The notes under the pieces: model-generated
What the model saw: only the letters and a program-made list of their open reading frames with translations
Database searches by the model: none
Told to the model about the DNA's origin: nothing
Position numbers and translations under genes: made by a program
Assembly (NCBI GenBank): GCA_013214695.1
Contig: JABSRX010000002.1
Span: 58,361 to 98,485, forward strand
Direction: 5' to 3'
Length of the DNA: 40,125 nucleotides
From: Rhizobiaceae bacterium
Lineage (GTDB): Bacteria > Pseudomonadota > Alphaproteobacteria > Rhizobiales > Rhizobiaceae
Part shown: one piece after another, positions 26,979-35,120 of the stretch
How positions within the stretch are numbered: the stretch's first letter is position 1
Layout of the letters: each line of letters starts with the position of its first letter

Positions 26979-27752
26979 TTATTTGCCGTAGATGTCGAAG
27001 TCGAAATATTTCTTCGCGATTTCGTCATAGGTACCGTCTTCCAGAACCTTGGCGATGGCCGCGTTGAACTTGGCGCGCAATTCGCCATCGCTCTTGCGCA
27101 GACCGACACCAACGCCTTTGCCGAAGACGGCTTCATCGTTGAGATAGGCCTTGATTTCGAAGTTCTTGCCAGCATCACCGCTGAGGAAGTCGGCAAAGGC
27201 CAGCGAGTCGCCGACAACAGCGTCGACGCGACCGGCAACGAGGTCGTTATTGTGCTCGTCGAAAGCCTGATATGTTTTTACTTCGTCAGCCGTGTCCGAG
27301 AAGTATTTCTTCGCGTAGTCGGCATGGGTGGTGGAGACCTGAACGGCAACGATCTTGCCTTTCACGCTGTCAGGGCTGCCGTCAATGCTGGCTGACTTAG
27401 CTGCAACCATGGCAGCTGGCGTGTTGTAGTATTTGTCGGAAAAGTCGATGACCTTCATGCGCTTTTCGGTGATCGACATGGACGCGAAGATCGCGTCGAT
27501 TTTCTTGGCGTTGAGGGCCGGAATGATGCCGTCCCATGCGATTGGCGTCCAAACGCAGGTCTCACCCATGGCTTCACAAATCGCATTGCCCAATTCGATT
27601 TCAAAGCCGGTGCGGTTGCCGTTGGCATCCTGGTCGGCAAATGGTGGATAGGGTGCGGAATCAAGACCAAGCTTGATTTCAGCGCTGGCGGCAGACACGC
27701 CGAGGCCGGCGGCAAACACCGTGACGGCAAGAAGGGCTTTAAGTGATTTCAT
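26979..27752 (-). CDS. Periplasmic substrate-binding protein, polar amino acid type
   Basis: A 257-residue family 3 solute-binding protein. A signal peptide ends near SAASAEIKLG. The body has the lysine/arginine/ornithine-binding layout: APYPPFADQDANGNRTGFEIEL in part, CEAMGETCVWTPIAWDGIIPAL in part, and ASMSITEKRMKVIDFSDKYYN in part, with Asp in ARVDAVVGDS-like position (GRVDAVVGDS). AAGGGAG is upstream of the ATG. The likely ligand class is a cationic or polar amino acid or a conjugate of one, but the operon partners are sugar enzymes, so the true ligand may differ. Confidence 0.92.
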   Translation of the reverse strand: MKSLKALLAVTVFAAGLGVSAASAEIKLGLDSAPYPPFADQDANGNRTGFEIELGNAICEAMGETCVWTPIAWDGIIPALNAKKIDAIFASMSITEKRMKVIDFSDKYYNTPAAMVAAKSASIDGSPDSVKGKIVAVQVSTTHADYAKKYFSDTADEVKTYQAFDEHNNDLVAGRVDAVVGDSLAFADFLSGDAGKNFEIKAYLNDEAVFGKGVGVGLRKSDGELRAKFNAAIAKVLEDGTYDEIAKKYFDFDIYGK

Positions 27753-27770
27753 TTGTTTACTCCCTTGGTA

Positions 27771-28553
27771 CTAATGAACCGATTTGACGAACGCTCTGCA
27801 GCGTTCACTTGTTGTATTGTTGAACACCTTGTCAGGTGTCCCTTCCTCTTCAACCAGCCCCTGGTGAAGAAAAATGACGTTGCTGGAGACATCACGGGCA
27901 AAAGCCATTTCGTGGGTCACCAAAATCATTGTGCGGCCTTCTTCGGCAATGCCCTGAATCACCTTCAGCACCTCGCCGACCAGTTCCGGATCAAGCGCCG
28001 ACGTGGGCTCATCAAACAGCATGGCCTGCGGTTCCAAGGCCAGCGCGCGGGCAATCGCGGCGCGCTGCTGCTGGCCACCGGACAGGAAGGCCGGATACTG
28101 GTCCCGCTTCTCATACAGACCCACCCGCTGCAGCATGGCCTCGCATTTCTCCCGTGCTTCAGCCTTGCTCTGACCGAGCACATGTACCGGTGCTTCCATG
28201 ACGTTTTGCAGGACCGTCATATGGCCCCAGAGATTGAAGTTCTGGAACACCATGCCGAGATTGGTGCGCAGCCGTTGAATCTGTTTCTTGTCAGCTGGAT
28301 GCATTTCGCCATTGCGCGGAGGGGTGAACTTGATCGCCTCGCCGGCGATCTCGATATTGCCGGCCGATGGCAGTTCCAGCAGGTTGATGCAGCGCAGAAA
28401 GGTTGATTTCCCGGAGCCCGACGCACCGATGATGGAGATGACGTCACCATCATGGGCATCCAGCGAAACCCCCTTGAGCACTTCCAGGCTTCCAAAGTTT
28501 TTATGCAGGTCGGTCACCCGTACCGCGCTATTGGCGCCAGAAGTTGAACTCAT
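27771..28553 (-). CDS. Polar amino acid-type ABC transporter ATPase (HisP/GlnQ-like)
   Basis: A 260-residue ATPase with Walker A GASGSGKST, Q-loop VFQNFNLWGHMT, signature LSGGQQQR, Walker B AMLFDEPTSALDPE and H-loop LVTHEMAF. It has the small insert before the Q-loop (EMHPADKKQIQRLR) usual in the HisP/OccP subfamily. The start chosen is the ATG at 28553; a TTG five codons earlier is possible. It is the first gene of a seven-gene minus-strand operon, so the promoter should be between it and ureG, in roughly 28554-28680. Confidence 0.93.
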   Translation of the reverse strand: MSSTSGANSAVRVTDLHKNFGSLEVLKGVSLDAHDGDVISIIGASGSGKSTFLRCINLLELPSAGNIEIAGEAIKFTPPRNGEMHPADKKQIQRLRTNLGMVFQNFNLWGHMTVLQNVMEAPVHVLGQSKAEAREKCEAMLQRVGLYEKRDQYPAFLSGGQQQRAAIARALALEPQAMLFDEPTSALDPELVGEVLKVIQGIAEEGRTMILVTHEMAFARDVSSNVIFLHQGLVEEEGTPDKVFNNTTSERCRAFVKSVH

Positions 28554-28681
28554 ATTGCCCCCGGACAAAACTCTACTGCAGTTCTATTGGCGAAAAACAT
28601 AGCAATTACAACACTTAATATGTTGATTGCCCATGAGCACGCCCCTGATGGCGCCTACCATTGCATCATGCAGCGCCACAC

Positions 28682-29299
28682 TCAAGAGTGCATCAGGCCG
28701 CCCTGATGACATATGAATTTAACAATGTTTTCCACGCCCTTGCCGGCCCGCAGATCGGTGAATTCCGTTGTCAGGTTCGGACGCGCATTGGCGGCATCGC
28801 CGCGCATCCGATCAAGGTCTGCCCCGACATGGGGCGCCAGATCGGTCTTGTTGACCAGCAACAAGTCTGAGCGGGTGATCGCCGGCCCGCCCTTGCGCGG
28901 AATGTCGTCGCCTTGCGCCACCGACACCACATAGATGGTCAGATCGGCGAGATCTGGCGAAAAGGTCGCCGCCAGATTGTCGCCACCGGATTCGATAAAG
29001 ATAACGTCGAGGTCCGCGTGACGGCCGTTCAGTTCGTCAATGGCGCGCAGGTTGATCGACGCATCTTCGCGGATCGCCGTATGGGGACAGCCGCCGGTCT
29101 CGACACCGATAATGCGGTCTGATGGCAGTGCCTGCATGCGCACCAGTGCATCGGCATCTTCACGGGTGTAGATGTCGTTGGTGATCACGCCGACGGAAAA
29201 GTCGCTGCGCATGGCTTTGCAGAGTTTTTCTGTCAGAGTGGTCTTTCCGGAACCGACGGGGCCGCCGATGCCAACCCGCAAGGGGCCATTGCTGCTCAT
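28682..29299 (-). CDS. ureG: Urease accessory GTPase
   Basis: A 205-residue SIMIBI-class GTPase that delivers nickel to apo-urease with UreD, UreF and UreE. The P-loop is [10 protein letters not shown], followed by the conserved [15 protein letters not shown] nickel-site region (Cys and His in CPH), IESGGDNL and the guanine-specificity motif VNKTDL. Length is normal. Its start overlaps the stop of ureF (ATGA). It is the last gene of the urease cluster. Confidence 0.97.
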   Translation of the reverse strand: MSSNGPLRVGIGGPVGSGKTTLTEKLCKAMRSDFSVGVITNDIYTREDADALVRMQALPSDRIIGVETGGCPHTAIREDASINLRAIDELNGRHADLDVIFIESGGDNLAATFSPDLADLTIYVVSVAQGDDIPRKGGPAITRSDLLLVNKTDLAPHVGADLDRMRGDAANARPNLTTEFTDLRAGKGVENIVKFICHQGGLMHS

Positions 29300-29952
29300 G
29301 ATCGAAATATCCTTGAGGTCATTGTTTCGTGGTTCATTGCCGCCATGTCGGTTGTCAGCGCGAAACTGCCAAGATCATCCAGGCTGCTGCGGGCAGCGCT
29401 GGCGCTCGCGGCCACAAGGGTGCCTTCCAATTCATGCTGCAAAGCAACGGCCGCCTGTTGACCCAGCGACATCAATCGCAGCGCTGCCTGCAATTGATTG
29501 CTGATGGCGGCCTGCAAAAAGGCGTGCAGCACCTGGTCGGCTTCAAGCCGCATATGCGCCGCAACAGCGCCGACAGCAACGCAATAGGCGCAGGGTTGTG
29601 GTAGAGGGAGATCGTTGTCCTGAAGCCAGGGCTGGGCCGCCTTGGCAAAGGCGTTGCCCAGATTGACAGTTTCCTCATACCGCCCCGAAGAACCGGCCAG
29701 GGCAAGCGCCAGTTCGTTGACGGCATCAATATCCGCCTCATCCCGCATGGCTGCAGCCAATAGAATGGCGTCATTGCGCAGCCACCCCATGGTCAGGCTG
29801 GTTTCGATCCATCCCTTCAGGTCATCTTTCGATTTGATCACCGCCGAGGCACCCGAACAGGCTGTCTCCAGCCCGGCCGAGTAGGCAAAGCCGCCGACCG
29901 GGAAAACCGGCGACAACAGCGTCATCAGGTGAATCAACGACGTATCAGTCAT
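29296..29952 (-). CDS. ureF: Urease accessory protein UreF
   Basis: A 218-residue helical accessory protein. It has the family marks [16 protein letters not shown] at the N-terminus and [18 protein letters not shown] toward the end. It forms a complex with UreD and UreG that acts on urease and gates GTP hydrolysis. The start is the ATG at 29952 (MTDTSLIHL), which overlaps the end of ureE by 8 bases; a longer ORF begins within the ureE His-rich tail and is not credible. Confidence 0.94.
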   Translation of the reverse strand: MTDTSLIHLMTLLSPVFPVGGFAYSAGLETACSGASAVIKSKDDLKGWIETSLTMGWLRNDAILLAAAMRDEADIDAVNELALALAGSSGRYEETVNLGNAFAKAAQPWLQDNDLPLPQPCAYCVAVGAVAAHMRLEADQVLHAFLQAAISNQLQAALRLMSLGQQAAVALQHELEGTLVAASASAARSSLDDLGSFALTTDMAAMNHETMTSRIFRS

Positions 29953-30397
29953 GGTGGTGATGGTGGTTGCTGTGGGCGTCCCCATAGGCGCCGCCTTCCG
30001 GGTCGAACGGGGCCGACAGGTCCTGAACCTGCGCGCCCAAACCTTCCAGCATGTCCCGGATAACCGGGTCGCGCCGGATCAGCAGCCGGTCGCCTTCGAT
30101 CTGAGCGGCCAGATGGCGGTTGCCGATCTGCCAGGCCAGCGACAGCAGGTGCTGCCCATCGCGGCCGGTCACTTCATAGAGTTCTTCGGGCGCCGCCTGC
30201 ACCTCGATCACCGTGCCGTCGTCCAACACCAGCCCCTGACGGTGGCGCAGCAAAGTCGCCTTGGGCAGGTCGAGCAGAAACTCGATGCCACCGTCCGACT
30301 TCAGCGCGATGCGTCTGCGATGGCGGGCCGTTTCGTCCAGCGTGATCGTGTCGACAGGATCGTGGCAGTGATCGATGATTTCAGATGCTGTGCGCAT
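29945..30397 (-). CDS. ureE: Urease accessory nickel-binding protein UreE
   Basis: A 150-residue nickel metallochaperone. The N-terminal domain has the DETARHRRRIALKSDGG stretch; the central domain has the conserved AWQIGNRHLAAQI (metal-binding His in GNRH); and the C-terminus is His-rich, ending in HSNHHHHHD, which would bind extra nickel. It passes nickel to UreG. It lies between the ABM monooxygenase gene (4 bases upstream) and ureF, so all are in one transcript. Confidence 0.95.
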   Translation of the reverse strand: MRTASEIIDHCHDPVDTITLDETARHRRRIALKSDGGIEFLLDLPKATLLRHRQGLVLDDGTVIEVQAAPEELYEVTGRDGQHLLSLAWQIGNRHLAAQIEGDRLLIRRDPVIRDMLEGLGAQVQDLSAPFDPEGGAYGDAHSNHHHHHD

Positions 30398-30401
30398 GGG
30401 T

Positions 30402-30704
30402 TTAGAGAATTTTCACCGCATCTTCTTCGACGTCGATGATCTCGATCTTCCGGCTGGTGAAATAGGGGCTGCCAGCGTCACGCCAGACCTTGAAGTGTTC
30501 CGCATTGAAATGTCCGTCAAGCGCTTCCTGGCTCTCCCAGCGTTCGACGAAGACCAGTGTGTTTTCATCGGTCAGGCTCTGGTGAAGGTCGTAGGAAATG
30601 CAGCCCTCTTCCTGGCGCGTCGCGGCGATACAGGTTTTGGCGTCGTCGATGAATTCGGACAATGTGCCGGGTTTGTAAGTCAGGGTGGCAACCAGATAAA
30701 TCAT
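30402..30704 (-). CDS. ABM-domain protein, putative quinol monooxygenase
   Basis: A 100-residue single-domain protein of the antibiotic biosynthesis monooxygenase fold. The pattern is MIYLVATLTYKPG, then RQEEGCISYDLHQSL, VFVERWESQEALDGHF and HFKVW. Such dimeric ferredoxin-like proteins (YgiN type) act on quinols or other aromatic compounds, or serve other small-molecule roles. The start is placed at ATG 30704; the longer ORF lacks support. It lies just ahead of ureE in the urease cluster. A role in ureolysis is not known; it may simply be carried in the operon. Confidence 0.85.
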   Translation of the reverse strand: MIYLVATLTYKPGTLSEFIDDAKTCIAATRQEEGCISYDLHQSLTDENTLVFVERWESQEALDGHFNAEHFKVWRDAGSPYFTSRKIEIIDVEEDAVKIL

Positions 30705-31298
30705 GCAAAAACAGCCCTTAAAGTGCGCCGAAGTGAAGGCTTTATCGTGACCCAAAACGCCTGTCACAACAAGGTCTGTGAGCGGTGAAAGCGCCGATTG
30801 GCGCCGATAAATTCAGGAATGTTGACCGCAGATTGATGCACTCTCCAAGTCCCGCAGATTGGCCAGGATTTTTGAGCGTTGAACGTCGACCATGGGGGCT
30901 ATGGTCGGCATTTCATCCTGGCTCCAGGTCGCAAACTGATCCCACTGCGCCACCTCGCTGTGCAGGGTGGACAGCATCGAGCGGTAGACCTTGTGAACAG
31001 GGCTGCCAGGGACGATACACAGGTCCTGGCGCATGTTCAATCTGCTGGGCTTGGAGCATACTGTAACCCAAAATCAGCCAGGAAGTACTCGCAGGCAGAA
31101 TCACGATGGCAACGAAACGGATCATTCTTCCGCTCCTGTTTTGGGTCAGACTTCGTATGATAGGTTGAGTACTCTACTGTGGCCGAGGAGAAAGCCGGTT
31201 AAATCTACAAATCTCAACCTGGTCCCAATGAACGGTCAATGAACCGCCATTAACACTGCACAATTATTATATTTGTTGAAAAGCGCGTAACTAGCTGA
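30705..31298 (-). other. 594-base gap in the urease cluster between ureC and the ABM gene
   Basis: This stretch holds the apparently broken small exported protein at 30813-31125 and otherwise no gene I can support. The 173 bases between ureC and that gene, and the 108 bases between it and the ABM gene, show no strong terminator. Whether ureE-ureF-ureG are read from the ureC transcript or from a promoter in this gap cannot be told by eye. Confidence 0.5.
30813..31125 (-). pseudogene. Small exported protein, apparently frameshifted
   Basis: A strong ribosome-binding site (AGGAG, 8 bases before the ATG) starts a frame at 31125 with a signal-like N-terminus (IRFVAIVILPAST, then WLILGYSMLQAQ). 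After about residue 28 that frame becomes Arg/Pro/Gly-rich and ends near 30913. The neighbouring frame (+1) is open from about 31040 to 30813 and reads as ordinary protein (RQDLCIVPGSPVHKVYRSM, then DQFATWSQDEM and SKILANLRDLESASICG). Joining the two near 31030-31050 would give a secreted protein of about 100 residues. A one-base insertion, a sequencing error or programmed shifting could all explain it. I do not recognise the family. Confidence 0.5.
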
Positions 31299-33011
31299 TC
31301 AGAAGAGGAAATATCTCTGTGCCATAGGCAATTCCGACGCTGGTTCACAGGTTAACAGCTCGCCATCTGCCCGCACTTCGTAACTTTCCGGATCGACTTC
31401 GATTTCCGGTGTCGCGTCGTTGAGAATGAGCGACGCCTTGGAGATTCCGCTGCGGGTATTCTGCACCGCCAACATTTCCTTTTCGACGCCGAGGCGGTCG
31501 CGCAGGCCGTCGTCGATCGCCGCCTGGGAGACGAAGTTCACTGACGAGTTGGTCAGGTTCTTGCCAAAGGCGCCAAACATCGGCCGCATGTGGACTGGCT
31601 GAGGGGTCGGGATCGAGGCATTCGGGTCACCCATCGGAGCCGCAGCAATCGAACCACCGATCAATACCATCGCCGGTTTGACACCGAAGAAGGCCGGATC
31701 CCACAGAACCAGGTCGGCCCGCTTGTCGACTTCGATGGAGCCGATCTCGTGGCTGATGCCATGGGCAATGGCCGGGTTGATCGTCACCTTGGAGATATAG
31801 CGGCGGACCCGGAAATTGTCGTTGTCGCCGGTTTCCTCAGCCAGCGCACCGCGCTGCTTTTTCATCTTGTCGGCTGTCTGCCAGGTGCGGATCAGCACCT
31901 CACCGACGCGGCCCATGGCTTGGGAGTCGGAAGCGATGATCGAGAAGGCGCCCATGTCATGCAGGATATCCTCGGCGGCAATCGTTTCGCGGCGAATACG
32001 GCTTTCGGCAAAAGCGATGTCTTCGGGGATCGAGCTGTCGAGGTGATGGCAGACCATCAGCATGTCCAGGTGCTCTTCCAGCGTGTTGACCGTGTAAGGG
32101 CGTGTCGGGTTGGTGGACGAGGGCAGGACATTGGGCAGGCCGCAGACCTTGATGATGTCCGGTGCGTGCCCACCGCCGGCACCTTCCGTGTGGAAAGCGT
32201 GAATGGTACGGCCCTTCAGCGCCTCGATGGTGTTTTCGACAAACCCGGATTCGTTCAACGTGTCGGTGTGGATCATCACCTGCACATCGTGGGCATCAGC
32301 AACCGACAGGCAATTGTCGATAGCTGCAGGCGTTGTGCCCCAGTCCTCATGTAGTTTCAGCGCGCAGGCGCCGCCCATCACCATTTCATGCAGGGCACCG
32401 GGCAGGGCGGCATTGCCCTTGCCGGACAGGCCGAGATTCATCGGGAAGGCGTCAAAGCTCTGCAACATGCGCCCGATATGCCAGGCGCCGGGTGTGCAGG
32501 TGGTGGCCAGGGTTCCGTGGGCCGGGCCGGTTCCGCCACCCAACATGGTGGTGATACCAGAATGCAGGGCTTCCTCAATCTGCTGCGGGCAAATGAAGTG
32601 AATATGGCTGTCAAAACCGCCAGCGGTGAGGATCTTGCCCTCGCCAGCAATTGCCTCGGTACCGGGGCCGATGACGATGTCGACATTCGGTTGCGTGTCC
32701 GGGTTGCCGGCCTTGCCGATGGCGGCGATGCGGCCATCGCGCAGACCGACATCGGCCTTGTAGATGCCGGTGTGATCCACGATCAGCGCATTGGTGATCA
32801 CCGTATCCACGGTGCCCTGTTCGCGGGTCGCCTGTGATTGGCCCATGCCATCGCGAATGGTTTTGCCGCCGCCGAACTTAACTTCCTCGCCATAGGTGGT
32901 GAGATCGCGTTCCACCTCGATGATGAGATCGGTATCTGCCAGCCGAACCTTGTCACCGGTGGTGGGGCCATACATGGCTGCATATTCGGAACGGACAAGC
33001 GTGGCGGGCAT
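31299..33011 (-). CDS. ureC: Urease subunit alpha
   Basis: The 570-residue catalytic subunit of urease, which splits urea into ammonia and carbamate. Nickel ligands are visible: two His in GGFDSHIHF near residue 135, the carbamylated Lys in ALKLHEDW near 218, His in [10 protein letters not shown] near 247, His in [12 protein letters not shown] near 273, and Asp in [10 protein letters not shown] near 361. The mobile-flap Cys and His are in MVCHHLD near 320. Length is typical. It works with UreA and UreB in the cytoplasm. It follows the LprI-like gene after 11 bases. Confidence 0.98.
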   Translation of the reverse strand: MPATLVRSEYAAMYGPTTGDKVRLADTDLIIEVERDLTTYGEEVKFGGGKTIRDGMGQSQATREQGTVDTVITNALIVDHTGIYKADVGLRDGRIAAIGKAGNPDTQPNVDIVIGPGTEAIAGEGKILTAGGFDSHIHFICPQQIEEALHSGITTMLGGGTGPAHGTLATTCTPGAWHIGRMLQSFDAFPMNLGLSGKGNAALPGALHEMVMGGACALKLHEDWGTTPAAIDNCLSVADAHDVQVMIHTDTLNESGFVENTIEALKGRTIHAFHTEGAGGGHAPDIIKVCGLPNVLPSSTNPTRPYTVNTLEEHLDMLMVCHHLDSSIPEDIAFAESRIRRETIAAEDILHDMGAFSIIASDSQAMGRVGEVLIRTWQTADKMKKQRGALAEETGDNDNFRVRRYISKVTINPAIAHGISHEIGSIEVDKRADLVLWDPAFFGVKPAMVLIGGSIAAAPMGDPNASIPTPQPVHMRPMFGAFGKNLTNSSVNFVSQAAIDDGLRDRLGVEKEMLAVQNTRSGISKASLILNDATPEIEVDPESYEVRADGELLTCEPASELPMAQRYFLF

Positions 33012-33022
33012 GGGAGAGCTTT

Positions 33023-33424
33023 CTATTCTTCGAGCAGGGAGTTGAGTTGTTGGGTGCGCTGACGGGTCAGTGTAGCACGGCAGGAGTGGACGATCAGAGG
33101 CTCAATTGATCCGCCGCGGTATTTGAACCCTTCGGTTTCGCAATGGCCATCGCGAAAGGCGATCCAGCTGCGCTGGGCGTTCAGCAGGGCATCGGGCATG
33201 CCGCGAAACGGCTCGCCGAGTTCGGCGTCACGTGCCTTGAGCTCACCGAAGACCCGTTTCCAAGTGGTGTTGAGTTGGCGGTCTTCGGCCTCAAACTCCT
33301 TCAGGGCACAAAAATTCATGCCCTGTTGCGGCAGATTGCCAGGATCGCTGCAATCGATATCCTGGGCTGTCAGCGGCGAGGTGCTGGCAGCAGCAAGGAT
33401 AAGACTGGCAAGCAGAACCCGCAT
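33023..33424 (-). CDS. LprI-like (DUF1311) periplasmic protein
   Basis: A 133-residue protein with a signal peptide ([20 protein letters not shown]) and the DUF1311/LprI core: cysteines in [23 protein letters not shown] and HSCRAT, and the LNTTWKRV and [16 protein letters not shown] stretches. This fold is known from lysozyme-inhibitor lipoproteins in mycobacteria, but most members have no tested role. The ATG is used as start; it shares one base with the ureB stop (TGATG), so translation is coupled to ureB. A periplasmic protein between the cytoplasmic urease subunit genes is unexpected, though extra ORFs in rhizobial urease clusters are known. Confidence 0.85.
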   Translation of the reverse strand: MRVLLASLILAAASTSPLTAQDIDCSDPGNLPQQGMNFCALKEFEAEDRQLNTTWKRVFGELKARDAELGEPFRGMPDALLNAQRSWIAFRDGHCETEGFKYRGGSIEPLIVHSCRATLTRQRTQQLNSLLEE

Positions 33425-33729
33425 CAAAGCTGCCCCATGACCTTCTGATTAAAGCCATAGACGTGACGATCACCACCGATCGGTACGAGAGTCACATCCC
33501 TTGTCTGTCCAGGCTCAAAGCGCACCGCCGTGCCGGAAGCGATGTCGAGGCGCATGCCATAGGCCTGGTCCCGATCGAACTGCAGGGCTTCGTTGGTCTC
33601 ATAAAAATGGTAGTGGCTGCCAACTTGAACCGGGCGGTCGCCTGCATTAGCCACCTGAATTGTGATGGCCTCGCTGTCCGCATTCAAAGTGATCGAGCCT
33701 TCCTGAGGGATGATTTCTCCAGGTTTCAT
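33424..33729 (-). CDS. ureB: Urease subunit beta
   Basis: A 101-residue structural subunit of urease. It starts with MKPGEIIP and has the well-conserved [19 protein letters not shown] and [24 protein letters not shown] (both given in part). AGGAG is upstream. It lies 11 bases after ureA and overlaps the LprI-like gene by one base. Length is normal. Confidence 0.97.
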   Translation of the reverse strand: MKPGEIIPQEGSITLNADSEAITIQVANAGDRPVQVGSHYHFYETNEALQFDRDQAYGMRLDIASGTAVRFEPGQTRDVTLVPIGGDRHVYGFNQKVMGQL

Positions 33730-33740
33730 GGGTCTGCTCC

Positions 33741-34043
33741 TTAGCGGATGGGCTGATGAACGGTGACCAGTTTGGTCCCATCCGGAAATGTCGCTTCCAC
33801 CTGAATGTCGTGGATCATATGGTCGATGCCCTCCATGACCTGATCGCGGCTGACGACATGGGCGGCCGCTTCCATCAGATCGGCGACGGATCGGCCGTCG
33901 CGGGCGCCTTCGACGACAAAGTCGGTGATCAGAGCAACGGTTTCCGGGTGATTCAGCTTGACGCCACGGGCCAGCCGCTTGCGAGCGACTTCGGCGGCCA
34001 TGGCGACCAGTAATTTGTCCTTTTCACGCGGTGTCAGCAGCAT
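33741..34043 (-). CDS. ureA: Urease subunit gamma
   Basis: A 100-residue structural subunit, starting [20 protein letters not shown] and having the conserved [37 protein letters not shown] (in part) and ending HQPIR. It assembles with UreB and UreC as a trimer of trimers. It lies 35 bases after ureD. Length is normal. Confidence 0.97.
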   Translation of the reverse strand: MLLTPREKDKLLVAMAAEVARKRLARGVKLNHPETVALITDFVVEGARDGRSVADLMEAAAHVVSRDQVMEGIDHMIHDIQVEATFPDGTKLVTVHQPIR

Positions 34044-34078
34044 GATGTTTGACCTCTCTCCTCACAGCCATTTGCTGT

Positions 34079-34984
34079 CTATATTGCCCAAACTTTCGGC
34101 ACCTGCGCCTCAAAGTTGAGCAGGTTGATCAGCGGAACCAGCTTCTTGCGCAGTTCATAGCCATCCTTCGCAATGACCCGTGCAAGGAGCTTGCCATTCC
34201 AGACGGAAGCACCGCTTTTGTTGGTGTCGCCAGTGTCGTTCAGGATCTTGCGAACGTCCAACAAATGTCCCTCGGCACCGGGGGAGACCAGCAAGACCGT
34301 GGCCATTGCCGCGTTGCCGTCGGTGGTGAAGGGCTGATTGATGGTGCTGGCAATGTCGCCTGCCACCCGCAAATCTTCGGCGTGGATCAGCTTGCCCTGT
34401 TGGCGGATGCGCCAGCGGTCGTGCAGGCTCCCGTTGGTGACCTGTTCGCCCATCGCTCCGCGGCCAAAAATCACCGATTCGACAAACAGCGCCTCAGCAT
34501 CGCGATCCAGATCGGCATTGAGGGTGCGCGACAAATGGCCCCGATCGAACAAAATGGTCTCCTGCGGCAACCAGGCGAGCTTGCCGTTTTGTGCGACTTT
34601 CACATTGATGTCGACTTTGGCCGTGTCCGCAGGCGCCTTGTAGACTCGTTCGCAGGCCTGGCTGGTGATGCTGGCAAAAGCCCCTTGTTCGACCTCGACC
34701 CCCCAGGAAATCCTGTCGCCACCGGTCATGCCCCCGGATGAATTGATCAGAACGGCTTCCAATGCGGTTCCGGCAGACCGGGGAATGCGCGCTTTGCCGC
34801 AGCCGGACTGATAGAGACGGACGATTTCCGATTTGCCCGAACCCGGCCCCACGGATATCTCGACAGTCCCGCGCGCGCGCTGGGCACTGGCTGCTGGGGC
34901 CGCTGTCGCGGCTATCGCGGCTGTCGCCGCCGTCGCCGCTGGCGGGCTGGTTTGGCTATTGGTGTCGGAGGAGGCAGCAATCAT
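34079..34984 (-). CDS. ureD: Urease accessory protein UreD
   Basis: A 301-residue accessory protein that scaffolds UreF and UreG on apo-urease. Family marks are NSSGGMTGGDRI near residue 90, QACERVYKAP and FDRGHLSRTLNADLD (in part). Its first 35 residues are an unusual run rich in Ala, Thr and Pro. The start is the ATG at 34984 (MIAASSDTN); an upstream extension to 35134 is Cys-rich, unlike the family, and would run into the divergent gene. It is the first gene of the urease cluster and is divergent from the Liv/Urt-type binding-protein gene. Confidence 0.95.
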   Translation of the reverse strand: MIAASSDTNSQTSPPAATAATAAIAATAAPAASAQRARGTVEISVGPGSGKSEIVRLYQSGCGKARIPRSAGTALEAVLINSSGGMTGGDRISWGVEVEQGAFASITSQACERVYKAPADTAKVDINVKVAQNGKLAWLPQETILFDRGHLSRTLNADLDRDAEALFVESVIFGRGAMGEQVTNGSLHDRWRIRQQGKLIHAEDLRVAGDIASTINQPFTTDGNAAMATVLLVSPGAEGHLLDVRKILNDTGDTNKSGASVWNGKLLARVIAKDGYELRKKLVPLINLLNFEAQVPKVWAI

Positions 34985-35120
34985 TGCCACACAATGACAA
35001 CGACAGGCGCTGCATTGCAAGTGGTTTTCGAAGTTGACAGATCGGCCGCAATTGGGTGGTGTGCAGTGGGCTCGAAACGCAGCTGCGTTCGGGCAATAAA
35101 GAATTACTTGGGAGAAGATT
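34985..35120. promoter_or_regulatory. Divergent control region between ureD and the importer operon
   Basis: 136 bases separate the two divergent starts. It holds a perfect 14-bp palindrome (AACGCAGCTGCGTT at 35076-35089), flanked by near-matching CGA/TCG bases, about 32 bases before the binding-protein start. TTGACA at 35034-35039 could be a plus-strand -35 element, but the matching -10 element is poor. GGGAGAAG serves as ribosome-binding site for the importer gene. I see no clear sigma-54 site. Confidence 0.5.

Noticed and set aside
26091-27395. 434-residue plus-strand open frame
   Set aside because: It is fully antisense to the two permease genes and the binding-protein gene, has a Gln/Arg/Gly-rich random look and no motif; it is a high-GC shadow.
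31590-32354. 254-residue plus-strand open frame
   Set aside because: Antisense to ureC, whose active-site residues are all present; shadow.
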